From NCBI GenBank assembly GCA_009779835.1, contig WRBD01000005.1:29379-93378 (forward strand): 64,000 bases of DNA, in the 5' to 3' direction. Position 1 is the first letter of the stretch. Every line of letters begins with the position of its first letter. Positions 1-9,934 of this stretch are shown here, in pieces. Origin of the DNA: Defluviitaleaceae bacterium (GTDB taxonomy: Bacteria > Bacillota > Clostridia > Lachnospirales > WQUN01). The position numbers were made by a program, and so were the translations under genes. The notes below the pieces were generated by a model that was given only the letters and a program-made list of their open reading frames with translations, was not told where the DNA came from and did not search any database.

Positions 1-1
1 T

Positions 2-220
2 AAAAGCATGGAAATACTTGAAAGTTTAACTAACTGTAATAACATACAGTCTAACGGTAATTGCATTTTTATTCCTCATCGGCAGGCATACAACAAGGAA
101 ATTCACGACTTGTTCGTAAAAAATAATATATCGTTTGATGAGTTATCTATTCGCTATTCATCGCTTGAGGATATTTATATCGAACTTACTTCTGGCAAGG
201 GTGACAAACATGAACAATGA
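2..220 (+). CDS. ABC transporter ATP-binding protein, C-terminal end (partial)
   Basis: The frame is open from the window edge, so only the last ~72 residues are seen. The tail ends in a segment of the kind SSLEDIYIELT, typical of the C-terminus of ABC-2 drug- or lipid-exporter ATPases; Walker motifs lie outside the window. It overlaps the next gene, a multi-pass membrane protein, by 11 bases, as expected for an ATPase/permease pair. The substrate cannot be told. Confidence 0.7.
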   Translation, partial: KSMEILESLTNCNNIQSNGNCIFIPHRQAYNKEIHDLFVKNNISFDELSIRYSSLEDIYIELTSGKGDKHEQ

Positions 221-938
221 CAAGATTTTTAAAGCTTTAATATGGCGTGAATTTATCGAAGGAAAAAGATTGTTGCTTATGATTATTTTCCCTGCTATTT
301 GCATAATGTTCGTGCCCTTTATATCTATATATTCAATTTTCAATAGCTTAACTGACATTGAGATTACAACAAACAACACAATCAATTCGCTAAAAAGTTT
401 TTATGCCGTAAATCAAATGTTTTTTATTGCACTTATGATTATTCCATTTATAAGCATATCGTTCTTTGCAAGAATGTTTGTTGAAAGAAACGAAAAGACA
501 ATTGCAGTTTTAATGGCAATGCAAATTAAGCCGCAAACCTTATGGAAAGCAAAGGTTTTTATGGCAAGTTGTTTTTCAGGGGCAGTGTATATAGTATGTT
601 GTGTAATTTATATTGCCGGAATTAATGTTGGATTTGGGGTTAGCATGAATTTTTCTATACGTGATGCACTTGGTGTATTTGTTGTTTCTCCTATTGTCGG
701 TTTCACACTAGCCGTATTTATCGCGCTTTTACATTGGGTTGTTAAAAATTCTGAACTTATCACAATTCTAGCTATGGCTATATCTGTTTGTGGTATATGG
801 TCATTAAGTAGCAAACTACAAAACATGGTTATTACTTTTCCTGTAATCGCAATTGTTTTGCTTGTTTCTATTGCAGTTTTTTTGATATGTGTAAAGATTG
901 TATCTAAGATTCCTAACGAATATACTGCGAATTTGTGA
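210..938 (+). CDS. ABC-2 type transporter permease
   Basis: A 242-residue integral membrane protein with about six hydrophobic segments (roughly residues 20-45, 70-95, 120-150, 160-185, 195-215, 218-238). The short N-terminus contains the WREFIEGKR-type cytosolic lead common in ABC-2 permeases. The ATG at 210 is chosen because it follows a GGCAAGGGTG site and sits 11 bases inside the end of the ATPase gene; the in-frame ATG at 135 would add residues read from inside the ATPase gene. It probably forms the membrane channel of an exporter with the upstream protein. Substrate unknown. Confidence 0.75.
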   Translation: MNNDKIFKALIWREFIEGKRLLLMIIFPAICIMFVPFISIYSIFNSLTDIEITTNNTINSLKSFYAVNQMFFIALMIIPFISISFFARMFVERNEKTIAVLMAMQIKPQTLWKAKVFMASCFSGAVYIVCCVIYIAGINVGFGVSMNFSIRDALGVFVVSPIVGFTLAVFIALLHWVVKNSELITILAMAISVCGIWSLSSKLQNMVITFPVIAIVLLVSIAVFLICVKIVSKIPNEYTANL

Positions 939-1024
939 CTGTAGATAGTTGATGCGTTATTTGTTTTGAAGTATATATTTTTTATATACTACAATCTAAT
1001 AAGTACGCCTCACGGTTTCCTTTC

Positions 1025-1132
1025 CTACTCATCTATCAGTAGGGCATTATTTATGCGAACAGCTTCCAATATTGCTTTTTCTCGCGTTTTTTCGAGGAAC
1101 TTAAAAAAAACTTGGTCGGATTCAAAAGCCAT
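1025..1132 (-). other. Possible 35-residue ORF in the 939-1174 gap
   Basis: The gap between the ABC permease and the end of addA holds one small reading frame on the minus strand, beginning MAFESDQVFFKFLEK. Its ribosome site (AGGGA) lies over 15 bases from the ATG, which is weak. I recognise no family. It could be a gene remnant. Nothing else in the gap is convincing. Confidence 0.2.
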
Positions 1133-1174
1133 GATGAAAAAAATATTTTTTCCCTATTATCCACCCTGCGGAGA

Positions 1175-4100
1175 TTAGAGTTGAAATTCCGGCGGGGTTG
1201 GAACTTGTAATGCCGCGACCTCCCCGCGCGCGAAAGAGTAAAGAAGCGTTTCTGCTACTTCTGTTCTTGTGGCTTCGATTAGGGCTTGCTTGTAAATTTC
1301 CAATTGAATGCGGTGAGTTTCCGCCCATTCGTTTAACGTAGCGGTGTGGGGAATTTTATCGCTTTTAAAGTCGAGAAGAATCCACTTGCCGTCTTCTTCA
1401 AAGTGGCAGTCGATTATACCGTGAACCAAAATTTTTTCGTCTGCATTTTCTATTTCGGGATAAAGTTGCTTAGCGGGAAGCGCGAGTACAAACGGAGTTT
1501 CGCGATATAGCTTTGACCGCGCCGCGGCTTTACGCAGACGCTCTGCGATGGGCGAGTTGGTTAACTTTTCTATTTTTTCGCGGTCTAGGGCGGCGGCTTC
1601 TTCGGGAGCCAATAAATTTTTTTCAGCAAGCCCTGCAATTAATTCTTCGATTTCCCCAAGTGAGGTGTGACGTTCGTAATCAATAAATTCTGTAACTTTA
1701 TGAAGCGCAGAACCCATTCGCATAGCAGTCATCCCGCTTTCCGCCTTAATAAATGACGGCGGCTCAAACACCGGCGTAATAGTTTCTGTTTCACGAAAAC
1801 TACTATCCGGCGTTATGTCGTACAAACGTTTTATTTCGGAAATTGAAAGCTTAGAGGGCAAAGATGAGTACTTTGCGGGCAAGGAACTTAACGAAGCTGT
1901 TTCTCTTTCAATTATTAAGTTTTTTTTGGGTGGGGGGAGAACCTTTTTGTTCACAAAAAGGTTCTCCCCCCAAGGTCTTAATCTAAAATATTGCTCCGCA
2001 TCTTTTCTTCGTAAAATGCACGGCATTATCCAGTCAAGGTAGCTTGTTACATTTCGGCGGTAGTGGGTTGGTAAGGTTGATGCGAGGTTGCCAAGGTGGT
2101 CGCTCCATTTTTCCATTGAGTCTTGCAGGTTTTTTGTGCGGCCTGTCAGGATTAGCAATTCTTTTGCGCGTGTCATTGCTACATATAAACAGCGAAGTTC
2201 TTCCGATAAATTTTCACGGCGTGTAAGGCGCGAAAGCCCAAAACGTGCCAATGTGTTCGAGCGTGTGCGAAGGGTTGTGTTTATATAATATGGCCCGATT
2301 CCTTCCGCCGAATGCAAAATTACCGGGCGGCGTTCATCTTCCGTGTTGAATTTTTTCGCAAGAAACGCGCAAATTACAATCGGAAATTCCAGCCCCTTTG
2401 ATTTGTGAATTGTCATAAGGCGCACTTTATCGGCGGAATTAGCGGATGGTTCAGCCGCGCTTGCAACGCCGCCTGCCGCGCTTAGTCTTTCAATGTATCG
2501 GATAAAATGAAAAAGTCCTTTTAAACTTGTTTCCTCAAATTCAATAGCGCGTTCAAAAAGAAGACGCAAATTCGCTTGCCTAATAATCCCGCCCGGCATA
2601 TTTGCAACGTGCGCGGGATATTTCGTCGTATCATAAATAAACCCGATTAATCGGCTTATGGGAAGATGAACCGCCGCAGAGCGGAAGCTTTCTAAATCTT
2701 TAAAAAAAGCATGGATTTTATCTTTTAAGTTCCCGGAGTGAGAAAAATATTTTAGCTTTTCGTAAAAATCACCGGAGACTTCTGCGCGGCTTATTTCAAA
2801 GAGTTCGTCTGCGGTTAGGGCATAGACGGGGCTTGTAAGCACTGTAATCAGGTCGATATCGGTGCGGGGGTTGTCTGCTACGCGAAGAAATGCCAATGCT
2901 GTTCTTATTTCTTGCTGCTCGAAAAAGCCTTCGTTTAAGTCTGCGATTGCGTCTATTCCGTAGATTTTAAGTTCTTCAATAACTTCACCCGCGATTCCGG
3001 AAAAACTTCGCGACAAAATCGCGATATCACCTTGACGGCATTCGCGGAATTCTTTTTTTTCTTCGTCCCATATTTTTCGCGCGGCAAGAAGCTCGTTTAT
3101 GCATTCCGCCAGAACGCGTGTTTCCGCGATTATATTGGAAATCGGTTCGTCGTCTGTTTCGTCCGTTTCTTCGTTTTCATCGCCGGATTGGTCTAGTAAT
3201 TCAATCCACATTTGCGGGTTTTCGTCTGTTTCCGGATACACCGCATGACCGGGATGAAGCGCGGCGGCACCGTCGTAATTTACATCGCCAACCTCGCGAC
3301 ACATCAACTGCGAAAAGAAAAAATTCACCGCGTTAAGAACCTCCGGGCGGCTTCGGAAATTATGAGAAAGGTCAATGCGAACGCGTTCGCCGTGGTCTTG
3401 AAATTGTTCGTATTTCTTGCGAAACAATCCCGGGTTGGCGCGGCGAAAACGGTAGATACTTTGCTTTACGTCGCCGACCATGAAACGCCTCTCGGCTACG
3501 GCGGATAGAATTAGGTCTTGGATTTCGTTTGAGTCTTGATATTCGTCGATTAGAACTTCAAAATATTTTTGCTCCGGTGACTGCGGATGCATATCTTCGG
3601 GGCCGTTCGGATACAGAATTTTTATTGCGAAATGTTCTAAATCGGAAAAATCCATGATGTTCCGTGCGCGTTTTTCTTTCGCATATTCTTCGGAAAAACG
3701 ACATGCAAGCCGCATTAAAGCGGCAACACGCGGCGAAAGTGCTTTTAAATCATCTGTCATTTTATCCGGAGGTGCGAAAAAAACGCCTTGCACCAGTTTT
3801 TTTACCCGTTCCTTTACCGTCTTGTTGCGAATGCGCTGAACGCGTTCTTTTAAGATGGGGTCAACTTCGTCTTTCGCGGTTATTGTTGGCAACCTCCCCC
3901 ATTCAATGCGTGAAAAAGCGTCGTACATTTCCTCGAACGACGAGAAGGGCAAATCTTCCAACATTTCTATTTCGTCTTGCAATTTTTCTACATATTTGCA
4001 CGGTCCGCCGGGTGCATTGCAAATTTTAATCGCCTGACGCAAGCTATTAATCGCACCATCAAGCCCAAGCGCGAGTTCTTCTCTTGCAATTGCCGCCCAC

Positions 4101-4696
4101 GGTGTCGCGTCCAAGTCATGAATATTTTCAAAAACGGCGGCATATCGTTTCGCTGCTTCGCCCGGAAAAGGGTCGCTTTCCATGAAATCGTAAATTCCGC
4201 GAACAAGCGCGTCCAACCGTCCGTCAGAAGTTTTTCCGCCGTAAACATCTACGAGGTCTATAAAATCCGCGTTATCTTCGCGGGAATATTCGGCTTCAAA
4301 AAGTTCGTCCATAACTTGCGAACGTACAAGCGAAAGCTCCGCATCGTCTCCGACTTTAAACGCGGGGTCTATATCAATCTCGGTAAAATTTTCGCGGATA
4401 AGCTTGCGACAAAACGCGTGAATAGTTGAAATATCCGCCATCGGCAACATTGCCGCGTGATGCGAAAGGTTTTCATTTTCAGAGAGCCGCTTGGAAATTC
4501 GCTCGCGCATTTCCGCGGAAGCGGCTTCCGTAAAAGTTACTACAAGCAATCTGTCAAGCGAAACACCTTCGGAAATATGCCGAATAATCCGCTCGGTAAG
4601 CACTGCAGTTTTTCCCGAACCCGCCGCGGCGGAAACCAAAATTTCAGAAGCGTTGCAAAAAATCGCTTCCCTCTGCGCGGGTGTGAAATTATTCAT
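1175..4696 (-). CDS. addA: ATP-dependent helicase/nuclease subunit A (AddA)
   Basis: A 1173-residue UvrD-family helicase fused to a RecB-type nuclease, near the usual AddA length of about 1200. The Walker A motif is SAAAGSGKT near residues 22-30, the DEYQDS Walker B lies about a third of the way in, and helicase motifs such as HNFRSRPEVLN and RLMTIHKSKGLEFP are intact. The C-terminus has the PD-(D/E)XK core, LLDFKSD followed by a HRIQLEIYKQAL helix. AddAB processes double-strand breaks for RecA loading. The start ATG lies inside the stop of the upstream gene (8-base overlap), which implies translational coupling. AddB, normally adjacent, is not in this window. Confidence 0.95.
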   Translation of the reverse strand: MNNFTPAQREAIFCNASEILVSAAAGSGKTAVLTERIIRHISEGVSLDRLLVVTFTEAASAEMRERISKRLSENENLSHHAAMLPMADISTIHAFCRKLIRENFTEIDIDPAFKVGDDAELSLVRSQVMDELFEAEYSREDNADFIDLVDVYGGKTSDGRLDALVRGIYDFMESDPFPGEAAKRYAAVFENIHDLDATPWAAIAREELALGLDGAINSLRQAIKICNAPGGPCKYVEKLQDEIEMLEDLPFSSFEEMYDAFSRIEWGRLPTITAKDEVDPILKERVQRIRNKTVKERVKKLVQGVFFAPPDKMTDDLKALSPRVAALMRLACRFSEEYAKEKRARNIMDFSDLEHFAIKILYPNGPEDMHPQSPEQKYFEVLIDEYQDSNEIQDLILSAVAERRFMVGDVKQSIYRFRRANPGLFRKKYEQFQDHGERVRIDLSHNFRSRPEVLNAVNFFFSQLMCREVGDVNYDGAAALHPGHAVYPETDENPQMWIELLDQSGDENEETDETDDEPISNIIAETRVLAECINELLAARKIWDEEKKEFRECRQGDIAILSRSFSGIAGEVIEELKIYGIDAIADLNEGFFEQQEIRTALAFLRVADNPRTDIDLITVLTSPVYALTADELFEISRAEVSGDFYEKLKYFSHSGNLKDKIHAFFKDLESFRSAAVHLPISRLIGFIYDTTKYPAHVANMPGGIIRQANLRLLFERAIEFEETSLKGLFHFIRYIERLSAAGGVASAAEPSANSADKVRLMTIHKSKGLEFPIVICAFLAKKFNTEDERRPVILHSAEGIGPYYINTTLRTRSNTLARFGLSRLTRRENLSEELRCLYVAMTRAKELLILTGRTKNLQDSMEKWSDHLGNLASTLPTHYRRNVTSYLDWIMPCILRRKDAEQYFRLRPWGENLFVNKKVLPPPKKNLIIERETASLSSLPAKYSSLPSKLSISEIKRLYDITPDSSFRETETITPVFEPPSFIKAESGMTAMRMGSALHKVTEFIDYERHTSLGEIEELIAGLAEKNLLAPEEAAALDREKIEKLTNSPIAERLRKAAARSKLYRETPFVLALPAKQLYPEIENADEKILVHGIIDCHFEEDGKWILLDFKSDKIPHTATLNEWAETHRIQLEIYKQALIEATRTEVAETLLYSFARGEVAALQVPTPPEFQL

Positions 4697-5447
4697 GAAG
4701 CACCTTGCTTAATTCATCAAACCAAAATCGGGCCTCTTCCGTTTTCTTTTCGATATCCTCAAGAGAAGAAACACGCAGAAAATACTCAAGCCGTTCAATT
4801 TCTCCGACCGGAATATGCTGCGAAATATGCACCAAATAATAATCTGCATGGGCGGGTGTATGTATAAGGCGTAACAAATCAACCAACGGCTCAATAACAT
4901 AACGGTTGTAGTACGCGTAGGCTTCAGCGTATTGCTCCCGGCGTACATATTTAATCACTCGGCTATGTTGGCTGTAACGGTACTTAATTTCGGAAAGCCG
5001 CTCGTCATTCTGTTTTGAAAAATCAGAGGGATTGTAATCCTTATATCGTACAACATTTTTTTTATCAAAAATTATTTTTGCGGCTTCGATTTTATCACCT
5101 TTTATTAAGATACCATCATCTGTTTGCGTCCGGCTGTGGAGTTGCCAACAAAAATCTATCATTAAATATTCACTTGTGCCGTTTAAATGATAAACCCTCT
5201 GCCTTATTTTCGGGTGATTGTGATTCATAACATATTTGAAATCAATGTCACCTAAGCTGCATAAAACGGCTTCGACATCGTTAATAATTTGGGCTTCATA
5301 CTCATCCTCGAAATCCAGCCAAAAGTCTAAATCCGAATATTCATCAACCGTTTCGTTTGCGTCCGCGCCCTCCAACCAAAGTGCATATGCATACGGTAAC
5401 GGCTCAAGCGACAACTCTAATTTTTTAATGATTTCATCCCTACTCAT
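4689..5447 (-). CDS. Nucleotidyltransferase-like protein
   Basis: A 252-residue soluble protein. Near residues 20-35 it has GADANETVDEYSDLDFWLDF, which resembles the acidic active site of the Pol-beta-like nucleotidyltransferase fold (DxD after a short helix); the usual GS pair is replaced by GA. The C-terminal half is helical and rich in Tyr and Arg, like the substrate-binding half of aminoglycoside-type or minimal nucleotidyltransferases. ATG 5447 is chosen because it overlaps the upstream hydrolase stop by 8 bases; the longer frame reads from inside that gene. Target unknown. It is coupled at both ends, so it is co-translated with the hydrolase and addA. Confidence 0.6.
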   Translation of the reverse strand: MSRDEIIKKLELSLEPLPYAYALWLEGADANETVDEYSDLDFWLDFEDEYEAQIINDVEAVLCSLGDIDFKYVMNHNHPKIRQRVYHLNGTSEYLMIDFCWQLHSRTQTDDGILIKGDKIEAAKIIFDKKNVVRYKDYNPSDFSKQNDERLSEIKYRYSQHSRVIKYVRREQYAEAYAYYNRYVIEPLVDLLRLIHTPAHADYYLVHISQHIPVGEIERLEYFLRVSSLEDIEKKTEEARFWFDELSKVLHE

Positions 5448-6231
5448 ACGAAACCATCTCCCCCGGAATATTCCGTTCCGCGACTTCCAACCGTGCCACA
5501 GAAATATTATTTCCGTCCAAAACTCGCTGAACAGTATCGAAAGCAAGCATGGGCGTGTTATTCTCCTCGCTTAAATGCGCAAGAAAAACATGCGTTTTTC
5601 CGGGTATTACAACTTCCGAAAGAAGCATACCCGCCTGTGCGTTCGACAAATGCCCGCGCTTGCCCGCAACACGTGTTTTCAAGCTGGGGTGATATCGTCC
5701 GCGTTCAAGCATTTCCGGGTCGTGGTTGCTTTCAAGAAGCAAAACCCTCGCACCTTTCAACCTCTCTTTTATATCGTCGGTAGCGTATCCGAAGTCCGTT
5801 GCGATAACCATTTTTTTTGAATCGTCCGAAATATCGCGGAAAACATATCCCACAGGTTGAGAAGCATCGTGCGGAACATCAAACGCAGTAACTTCCGCGC
5901 CGCCAAGAACAAGCGGAGCACCCGGCTCAATTATTTTAACCTGCTCCTCGTTTAACGCGCCAAGACTTCGGTGACGCAAAAAGTAACGCCACGTAAGTGG
6001 CGTTGCGTAAATATCAGTTTTAAAACGACGCGCAATAACACCCGCGCCCGAAATATGGTCGCGGTGTTCATGCGTTATAAAAATGCCGCTCAAATTGCGA
6101 ACATTCATCTTTTGAAGCGCGTACTCAATTTTTTTTCCGCTAACTCCTGCATCTATCAAAAAATGCCGCCCGCCAATTCCCAAATAATATGCGTTCCCAC
6201 TGGAACCGCTGGCAATTGTAAAAAAGTTCAT
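5440..6231 (-). CDS. MBL-fold hydrolase of the WalJ/YycJ type
   Basis: A 263-residue metallo-beta-lactamase fold protein. It opens with the NFFTIASGSSGN lead typical of YycJ/WalJ, and carries the metal motif HEHRDH near residue 60. Further ligands are likely in FDVPHDA, in ATDFGY and in the HLSEENNT stretch near the C-terminus. The family is thought to be an exonuclease-like phosphodiesterase linked to cell-wall signalling or replication timing in Bacillota. ATG 6231 starts one base after the upstream gene's TGA, so the pair is probably coupled. No WalK/WalR genes are nearby. Confidence 0.85.
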   Translation of the reverse strand: MNFFTIASGSSGNAYYLGIGGRHFLIDAGVSGKKIEYALQKMNVRNLSGIFITHEHRDHISGAGVIARRFKTDIYATPLTWRYFLRHRSLGALNEEQVKIIEPGAPLVLGGAEVTAFDVPHDASQPVGYVFRDISDDSKKMVIATDFGYATDDIKERLKGARVLLLESNHDPEMLERGRYHPSLKTRVAGKRGHLSNAQAGMLLSEVVIPGKTHVFLAHLSEENNTPMLAFDTVQRVLDGNNISVARLEVAERNIPGEMVSYE

Positions 6232-6232
6232 A

Positions 6233-8554
6233 TCAAAAATCCAACTCGTCAATTAAATTAAAATTACGAATATTATGTGATGTTATTTTTCTGTCCGAAA
6301 CAGCGTACAACACATCACCAATGGTAATTAACCGCTTGATGTATAACTCACTGCGGTTCGCATAAGGGGCAAGATGAGTTATTTCGGCGATAAGCTCAAA
6401 ACCGGTATTAACGTTTACACGATATATTTGCGCACCCGCCAAAGTAAATTCGCCGCGGGACGGCACCCGCCCGTCAACTGCCGGAGTATCCGATTCATAT
6501 ATGACAATCGGGAAAGCAAACATATCGTTGCTTCTTGAAAACATCAAAGCCCTGTGGTTTCTAAGCAGTGGTGAATCTGTTCCGCGTGTTCCTATACTTT
6601 CGACAAACAATTCTATCGGGTTGTTCATATCGGAAATGTCGAACAGTGAAATTTTCATACCTACATCATAAGCGATTCCGCGGGATTCGACCGTGTCTTT
6701 TCCGAACCCGATAAGATGGTTATCACCAAATGGATGCAAATAATCGCTGTAACCGGGGATTTTTAACTCGCCAAGTATGACAGGATTTCTTGGGTCGGAT
6801 AAATCCATTGCGAAAAGCGGGTCAACAATATCGAATGTCACCATAAACGCGCGTTCGCCCATAAAGCGCGCGGAATAAATACGCTCGTTCGGGGCGATTC
6901 CTTCAATTCGCCCGACTGTTTCCATTGTATTGTCAAGTACAAACAACGCATTGGTTTCCCTTACTCCGCGTCCGCCGCCTGCAACAGTGGTGACAATACG
7001 GAAGTATGTCTGATATTCGTCCATTGAGAATTGATTCAAAACTCTACCCGGAACGGTTCCCGTTTTAACAAAAATGAGTTGTCCGTCATCTGCCGCAAAC
7101 CTGTGTATTGTGGTTTCGTTGTGACCGGCAGAGGCTATATACATGGAGCTTCCCGACATATATATTTCACTGCCGACACCCACAAAGGTATCAACAAACG
7201 CTTCTTCATCGGGTCTGTCGATGTTAAAACCGGCTAACGTCGTGATACCGCCCCCTCTTATATAGGGAAGACAGCGTATATCGCCAAAACCCATCTCAAT
7301 CGGTTCGGCTGATACTGCCGAATCGTAAAAACGCGGCATTGGGATATGTCCCCACCAAAAGTCTTGATTTGCCACAAGGTATACACTTGTACCAATTTTT
7401 CTTGAACTTACATAGCTTCCTCTTATTTCCACAGTGCGTTCAAGCTTAGGTGCAGACCTGTCCGTTGCGCTTATGACTATCGCGGAAGTATATGTGCCGT
7501 CTCTCTTATTGCTTGTTCCGATTGCGATAATTCTTCCATTGTCAATAAAAATATCGTTGAATTGTATATTATTTGTGCGTTGCAACGGAGGCACAGTGAA
7601 CGTGGACATACTTTCCATAGTGCCGTCTTTGTTTGCCTTGACTATTTCAATTACACGCCCGCGAACATAATAAATATACTCGCCGTCCGTTTTTATGATA
7701 TCCGCTTCATCAACGCCTTGAACCTGAATATTAGTTTCGGAGAACTCTCTTGTACTTTGTGGTGATTCCGCCGCGTCGCTCATTGCGGGGCTTTCGGAAA
7801 CACCCCGTTCCGACTCGGGTTGTATTCCTCCCGCAGCTCTGCGGGGAGACATTGAGGGCTCACCCGATGTTGCCGGGGGCATAGGTGCAGACGGCATTGG
7901 CATTGCGTCAAATTGCCACCCGCCGGAATCTTCAACGTCTATGTCATCAAATTCGTAATACCACATATCGTCATAAATCCCTGTCAGTTCAACGAACCTT
8001 TCTTCAGTACCTACAACGGTTATTCCGGTGAATTTTTCGATTAAGCTGTCAACCGAGTTCATTGTTGGTTTTTCGTTCGCGATTACAATTAAACCACGTT
8101 CAAAGAAGTAATGTTTTCCCAACACGGATGCCAAACCGCTTGCGGGAACATACAGGCGGCCCTCGTAAATTTCAACTCTTGCCGCCAATTGAATGTTTTC
8201 TCCGTTTACCCTAACAATGTTTGAATTGGCGGTAAAAACAAAAAATTTACCGTTTGCGTCTGTAACGGTTGCGGCACTTACGACGCCGTCCCATGTAATG
8301 CCGCCGCCGATTGCTTCGGAAAGAAAGCGCAACGGAATGAATACCTCGCCGCCATTCATATAAGGCGCGACCCTTTGATTGTTTTCGTCAATCCGCTTCT
8401 CAATTCCGTCTACATAGTAAATGGGAGATTCAACGTAGAAAATAATTTCTCCCGCGCCTGTCCGCTGTTGGGCAATAGCCGTCAACACATTCGATGCCAT
8501 AAACATGGTTAAAAGTATGGTGATAACAGAAAGAAAGGTAAATCTCTTTTTCAT
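6233..8554 (-). CDS. Secreted beta-propeller protein with copper-amine-oxidase-type N-domain
   Basis: A 773-residue exported protein. Residues 1-29 form a signal peptide. Residues ~35-165 match the copper amine oxidase N-terminal-like domain of many clostridial surface proteins (GEVFIPLRFLSEAIGG, then GRLYVPASGLASVLG). A Pro/Ser-rich, acidic linker (~210-265) follows. From ~270 the segment VQGVDEADIIKTDGEYIYYV opens a beta-propeller of the PF09826 type. No anchor or catalytic motif is seen. Its start has a GGGGTG ribosome site. It heads the run leading to the hydrolase and addA; a shared role is not evident. Confidence 0.8.
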   Translation of the reverse strand: MKKRFTFLSVITILLTMFMASNVLTAIAQQRTGAGEIIFYVESPIYYVDGIEKRIDENNQRVAPYMNGGEVFIPLRFLSEAIGGGITWDGVVSAATVTDANGKFFVFTANSNIVRVNGENIQLAARVEIYEGRLYVPASGLASVLGKHYFFERGLIVIANEKPTMNSVDSLIEKFTGITVVGTEERFVELTGIYDDMWYYEFDDIDVEDSGGWQFDAMPMPSAPMPPATSGEPSMSPRRAAGGIQPESERGVSESPAMSDAAESPQSTREFSETNIQVQGVDEADIIKTDGEYIYYVRGRVIEIVKANKDGTMESMSTFTVPPLQRTNNIQFNDIFIDNGRIIAIGTSNKRDGTYTSAIVISATDRSAPKLERTVEIRGSYVSSRKIGTSVYLVANQDFWWGHIPMPRFYDSAVSAEPIEMGFGDIRCLPYIRGGGITTLAGFNIDRPDEEAFVDTFVGVGSEIYMSGSSMYIASAGHNETTIHRFAADDGQLIFVKTGTVPGRVLNQFSMDEYQTYFRIVTTVAGGGRGVRETNALFVLDNTMETVGRIEGIAPNERIYSARFMGERAFMVTFDIVDPLFAMDLSDPRNPVILGELKIPGYSDYLHPFGDNHLIGFGKDTVESRGIAYDVGMKISLFDISDMNNPIELFVESIGTRGTDSPLLRNHRALMFSRSNDMFAFPIVIYESDTPAVDGRVPSRGEFTLAGAQIYRVNVNTGFELIAEITHLAPYANRSELYIKRLITIGDVLYAVSDRKITSHNIRNFNLIDELDF

Positions 8555-8582
8555 TTAAGACACCCCATTCTATTTTTACAGG

Positions 8583-9845
8583 CTATTCATCTCTCTTAAT
8601 TCTTTTGATATCCGCACCGAGAGAGCGGAATTTTTCTTCAAAGTTTTCATAACCGCGGTCTAAATGTGAAACGCCGCCGATAACCGTTTCGCCTTTTGCG
8701 CAAAGCCCCGCGATTACAAGTGCCGCGCCTGCGCGAAGGTCTAACGCCGTAACTTCTGCGCCCGTGAAAACACACGCGCCCTTCGTCACCGCCATACGCC
8801 CGTCAACTTTTATTTGCGCGCCAAGCCGTTTAATTTCCTGAATGTAACGGAATCGTTGTTCAAAAACATTCTCCGTTATTGTGCTTGTGCCTTGTGCGCG
8901 GCAAAGAAGCGTCGCCATTTGCGGCTGTAAATCCGTTGGGAAACCGGGATAAAACGCCGTTTTTATATCGCATGAACGCAAATGATTATTACCGCAAACG
9001 TGAATCCAATCGCCGCCTTCGGTGATTGTGCAACCCATTTCTTTTAATTTCGCGGTGACAGAGTCCATGTGTTTAGGGATAATATTTTCTACAACAACAT
9101 CGCCGTTCGTGATTGCGGCGGCAATCATGTATGTACCCGCTTCAATCGGGTCGGGAAGAACGGTGTATTCGCCGCCGCGCAGTGAAGGAACGCCCGTTAT
9201 ACGAATGGCGGAAGTTCCCGCGCCGTTTATTTTCGCGCCGATTTTATTCAAAAAGCTTGCGGCATCAACAACATGCGGCTCTTTTGCGGCATTCTCAATC
9301 AAAGTAACGCCATCCGCAAAAACAGCCGCCATCATAATATTAATTGTCGCACCGACACTGGGGCAATCCAAATAAATATTCGCGCCCGTCAGTTTTTCTG
9401 CGGAAAGCTTAACAACCCCGTGTTCCTGAATGCAAGTTGCTCCAAGCGCGGCAAAACCTTTTAAATGATAATCTATCGGACGCAATCCGAGGTCGCAACC
9501 GCCGGGTAATGGCACTTCCGCATGCTTATAACGCCCAAGAAGCGCGCCCATAAAATAATACGAAGCACGCATTTTTTTTGTTAATCTTTCGTCTAAAACT
9601 TGCCCGTTTATTTCGCGGGCATCAACAATAAGCGTATGATTGTCACGGAATTCGCATTTCACTCCCATAGACCGCATTGCCGCTATCATGCCCAAAACAT
9701 CTTCAATTTGCGGAAGATTATCAATTACACAAACCCCGTCAGACGCAAGTGCTGCGGGAAGAATAGCAACGGCCGCATTTTTCGCGCCGCTTATATTAAC
9801 CTTGCCTTTTAACGTTTTTTGACCATTAATGACGATGTAATCCAT
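8583..9845 (-). CDS. murA: UDP-N-acetylglucosamine 1-carboxyvinyltransferase (MurA), copy 1
   Basis: A 420-residue EPT-fold enzyme catalysing the first committed step of peptidoglycan synthesis, transfer of enolpyruvyl from PEP to UDP-GlcNAc in the cytosol. It has the Lys-Asn pair in SGAKNAAV (~residue 20) and the catalytic-loop Cys in PLPGGCDLGLRP; a RAQGTSTITENVFE segment is also typical. Cys in the loop predicts fosfomycin sensitivity. ATG 9845 is preferred because GGGGGA lies about 11 bases upstream; the longer frame has no ribosome site. A second murA lies directly upstream. Two paralogs are normal in low-GC Gram-positives, but tandem placement is less common. Confidence 0.95.
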   Translation of the reverse strand: MDYIVINGQKTLKGKVNISGAKNAAVAILPAALASDGVCVIDNLPQIEDVLGMIAAMRSMGVKCEFRDNHTLIVDAREINGQVLDERLTKKMRASYYFMGALLGRYKHAEVPLPGGCDLGLRPIDYHLKGFAALGATCIQEHGVVKLSAEKLTGANIYLDCPSVGATINIMMAAVFADGVTLIENAAKEPHVVDAASFLNKIGAKINGAGTSAIRITGVPSLRGGEYTVLPDPIEAGTYMIAAAITNGDVVVENIIPKHMDSVTAKLKEMGCTITEGGDWIHVCGNNHLRSCDIKTAFYPGFPTDLQPQMATLLCRAQGTSTITENVFEQRFRYIQEIKRLGAQIKVDGRMAVTKGACVFTGAEVTALDLRAGAALVIAGLCAKGETVIGGVSHLDRGYENFEEKFRSLGADIKRIKRDE

Positions 9846-9886
9846 TGCGCGTACACGTCCCCCACGAAAATATATAATTGAGGGTA

Positions 9887-9895
9887 AGTATACCA
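9887..9895 (-). promoter_or_regulatory. Extended -10 promoter of murA copy 1
   Basis: On the minus strand the sequence reads TGGTATACT, an extended -10 (TGn plus TATACT). It lies about 45 bases upstream of the murA ATG. No good -35 is seen at 16-18 bases, which fits an extended -10 promoter. Confidence 0.5.
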
Positions 9896-9934
9896 CTTTC
9901 ATTTTCAATATAAAAGTCTTTTTTTACAATTCTA

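Noticed and set aside
3100..4430. Open frames on + opposite addA
   Set aside because: addA is a complete family member over the whole stretch, and these are shadows without ribosome sites.
5448..5546. Longer nucleotidyltransferase-like protein with 33 extra residues
   Set aside because: The added residues are read out of frame from the hydrolase gene and carry no family features; the overlap at 5447 explains the start.
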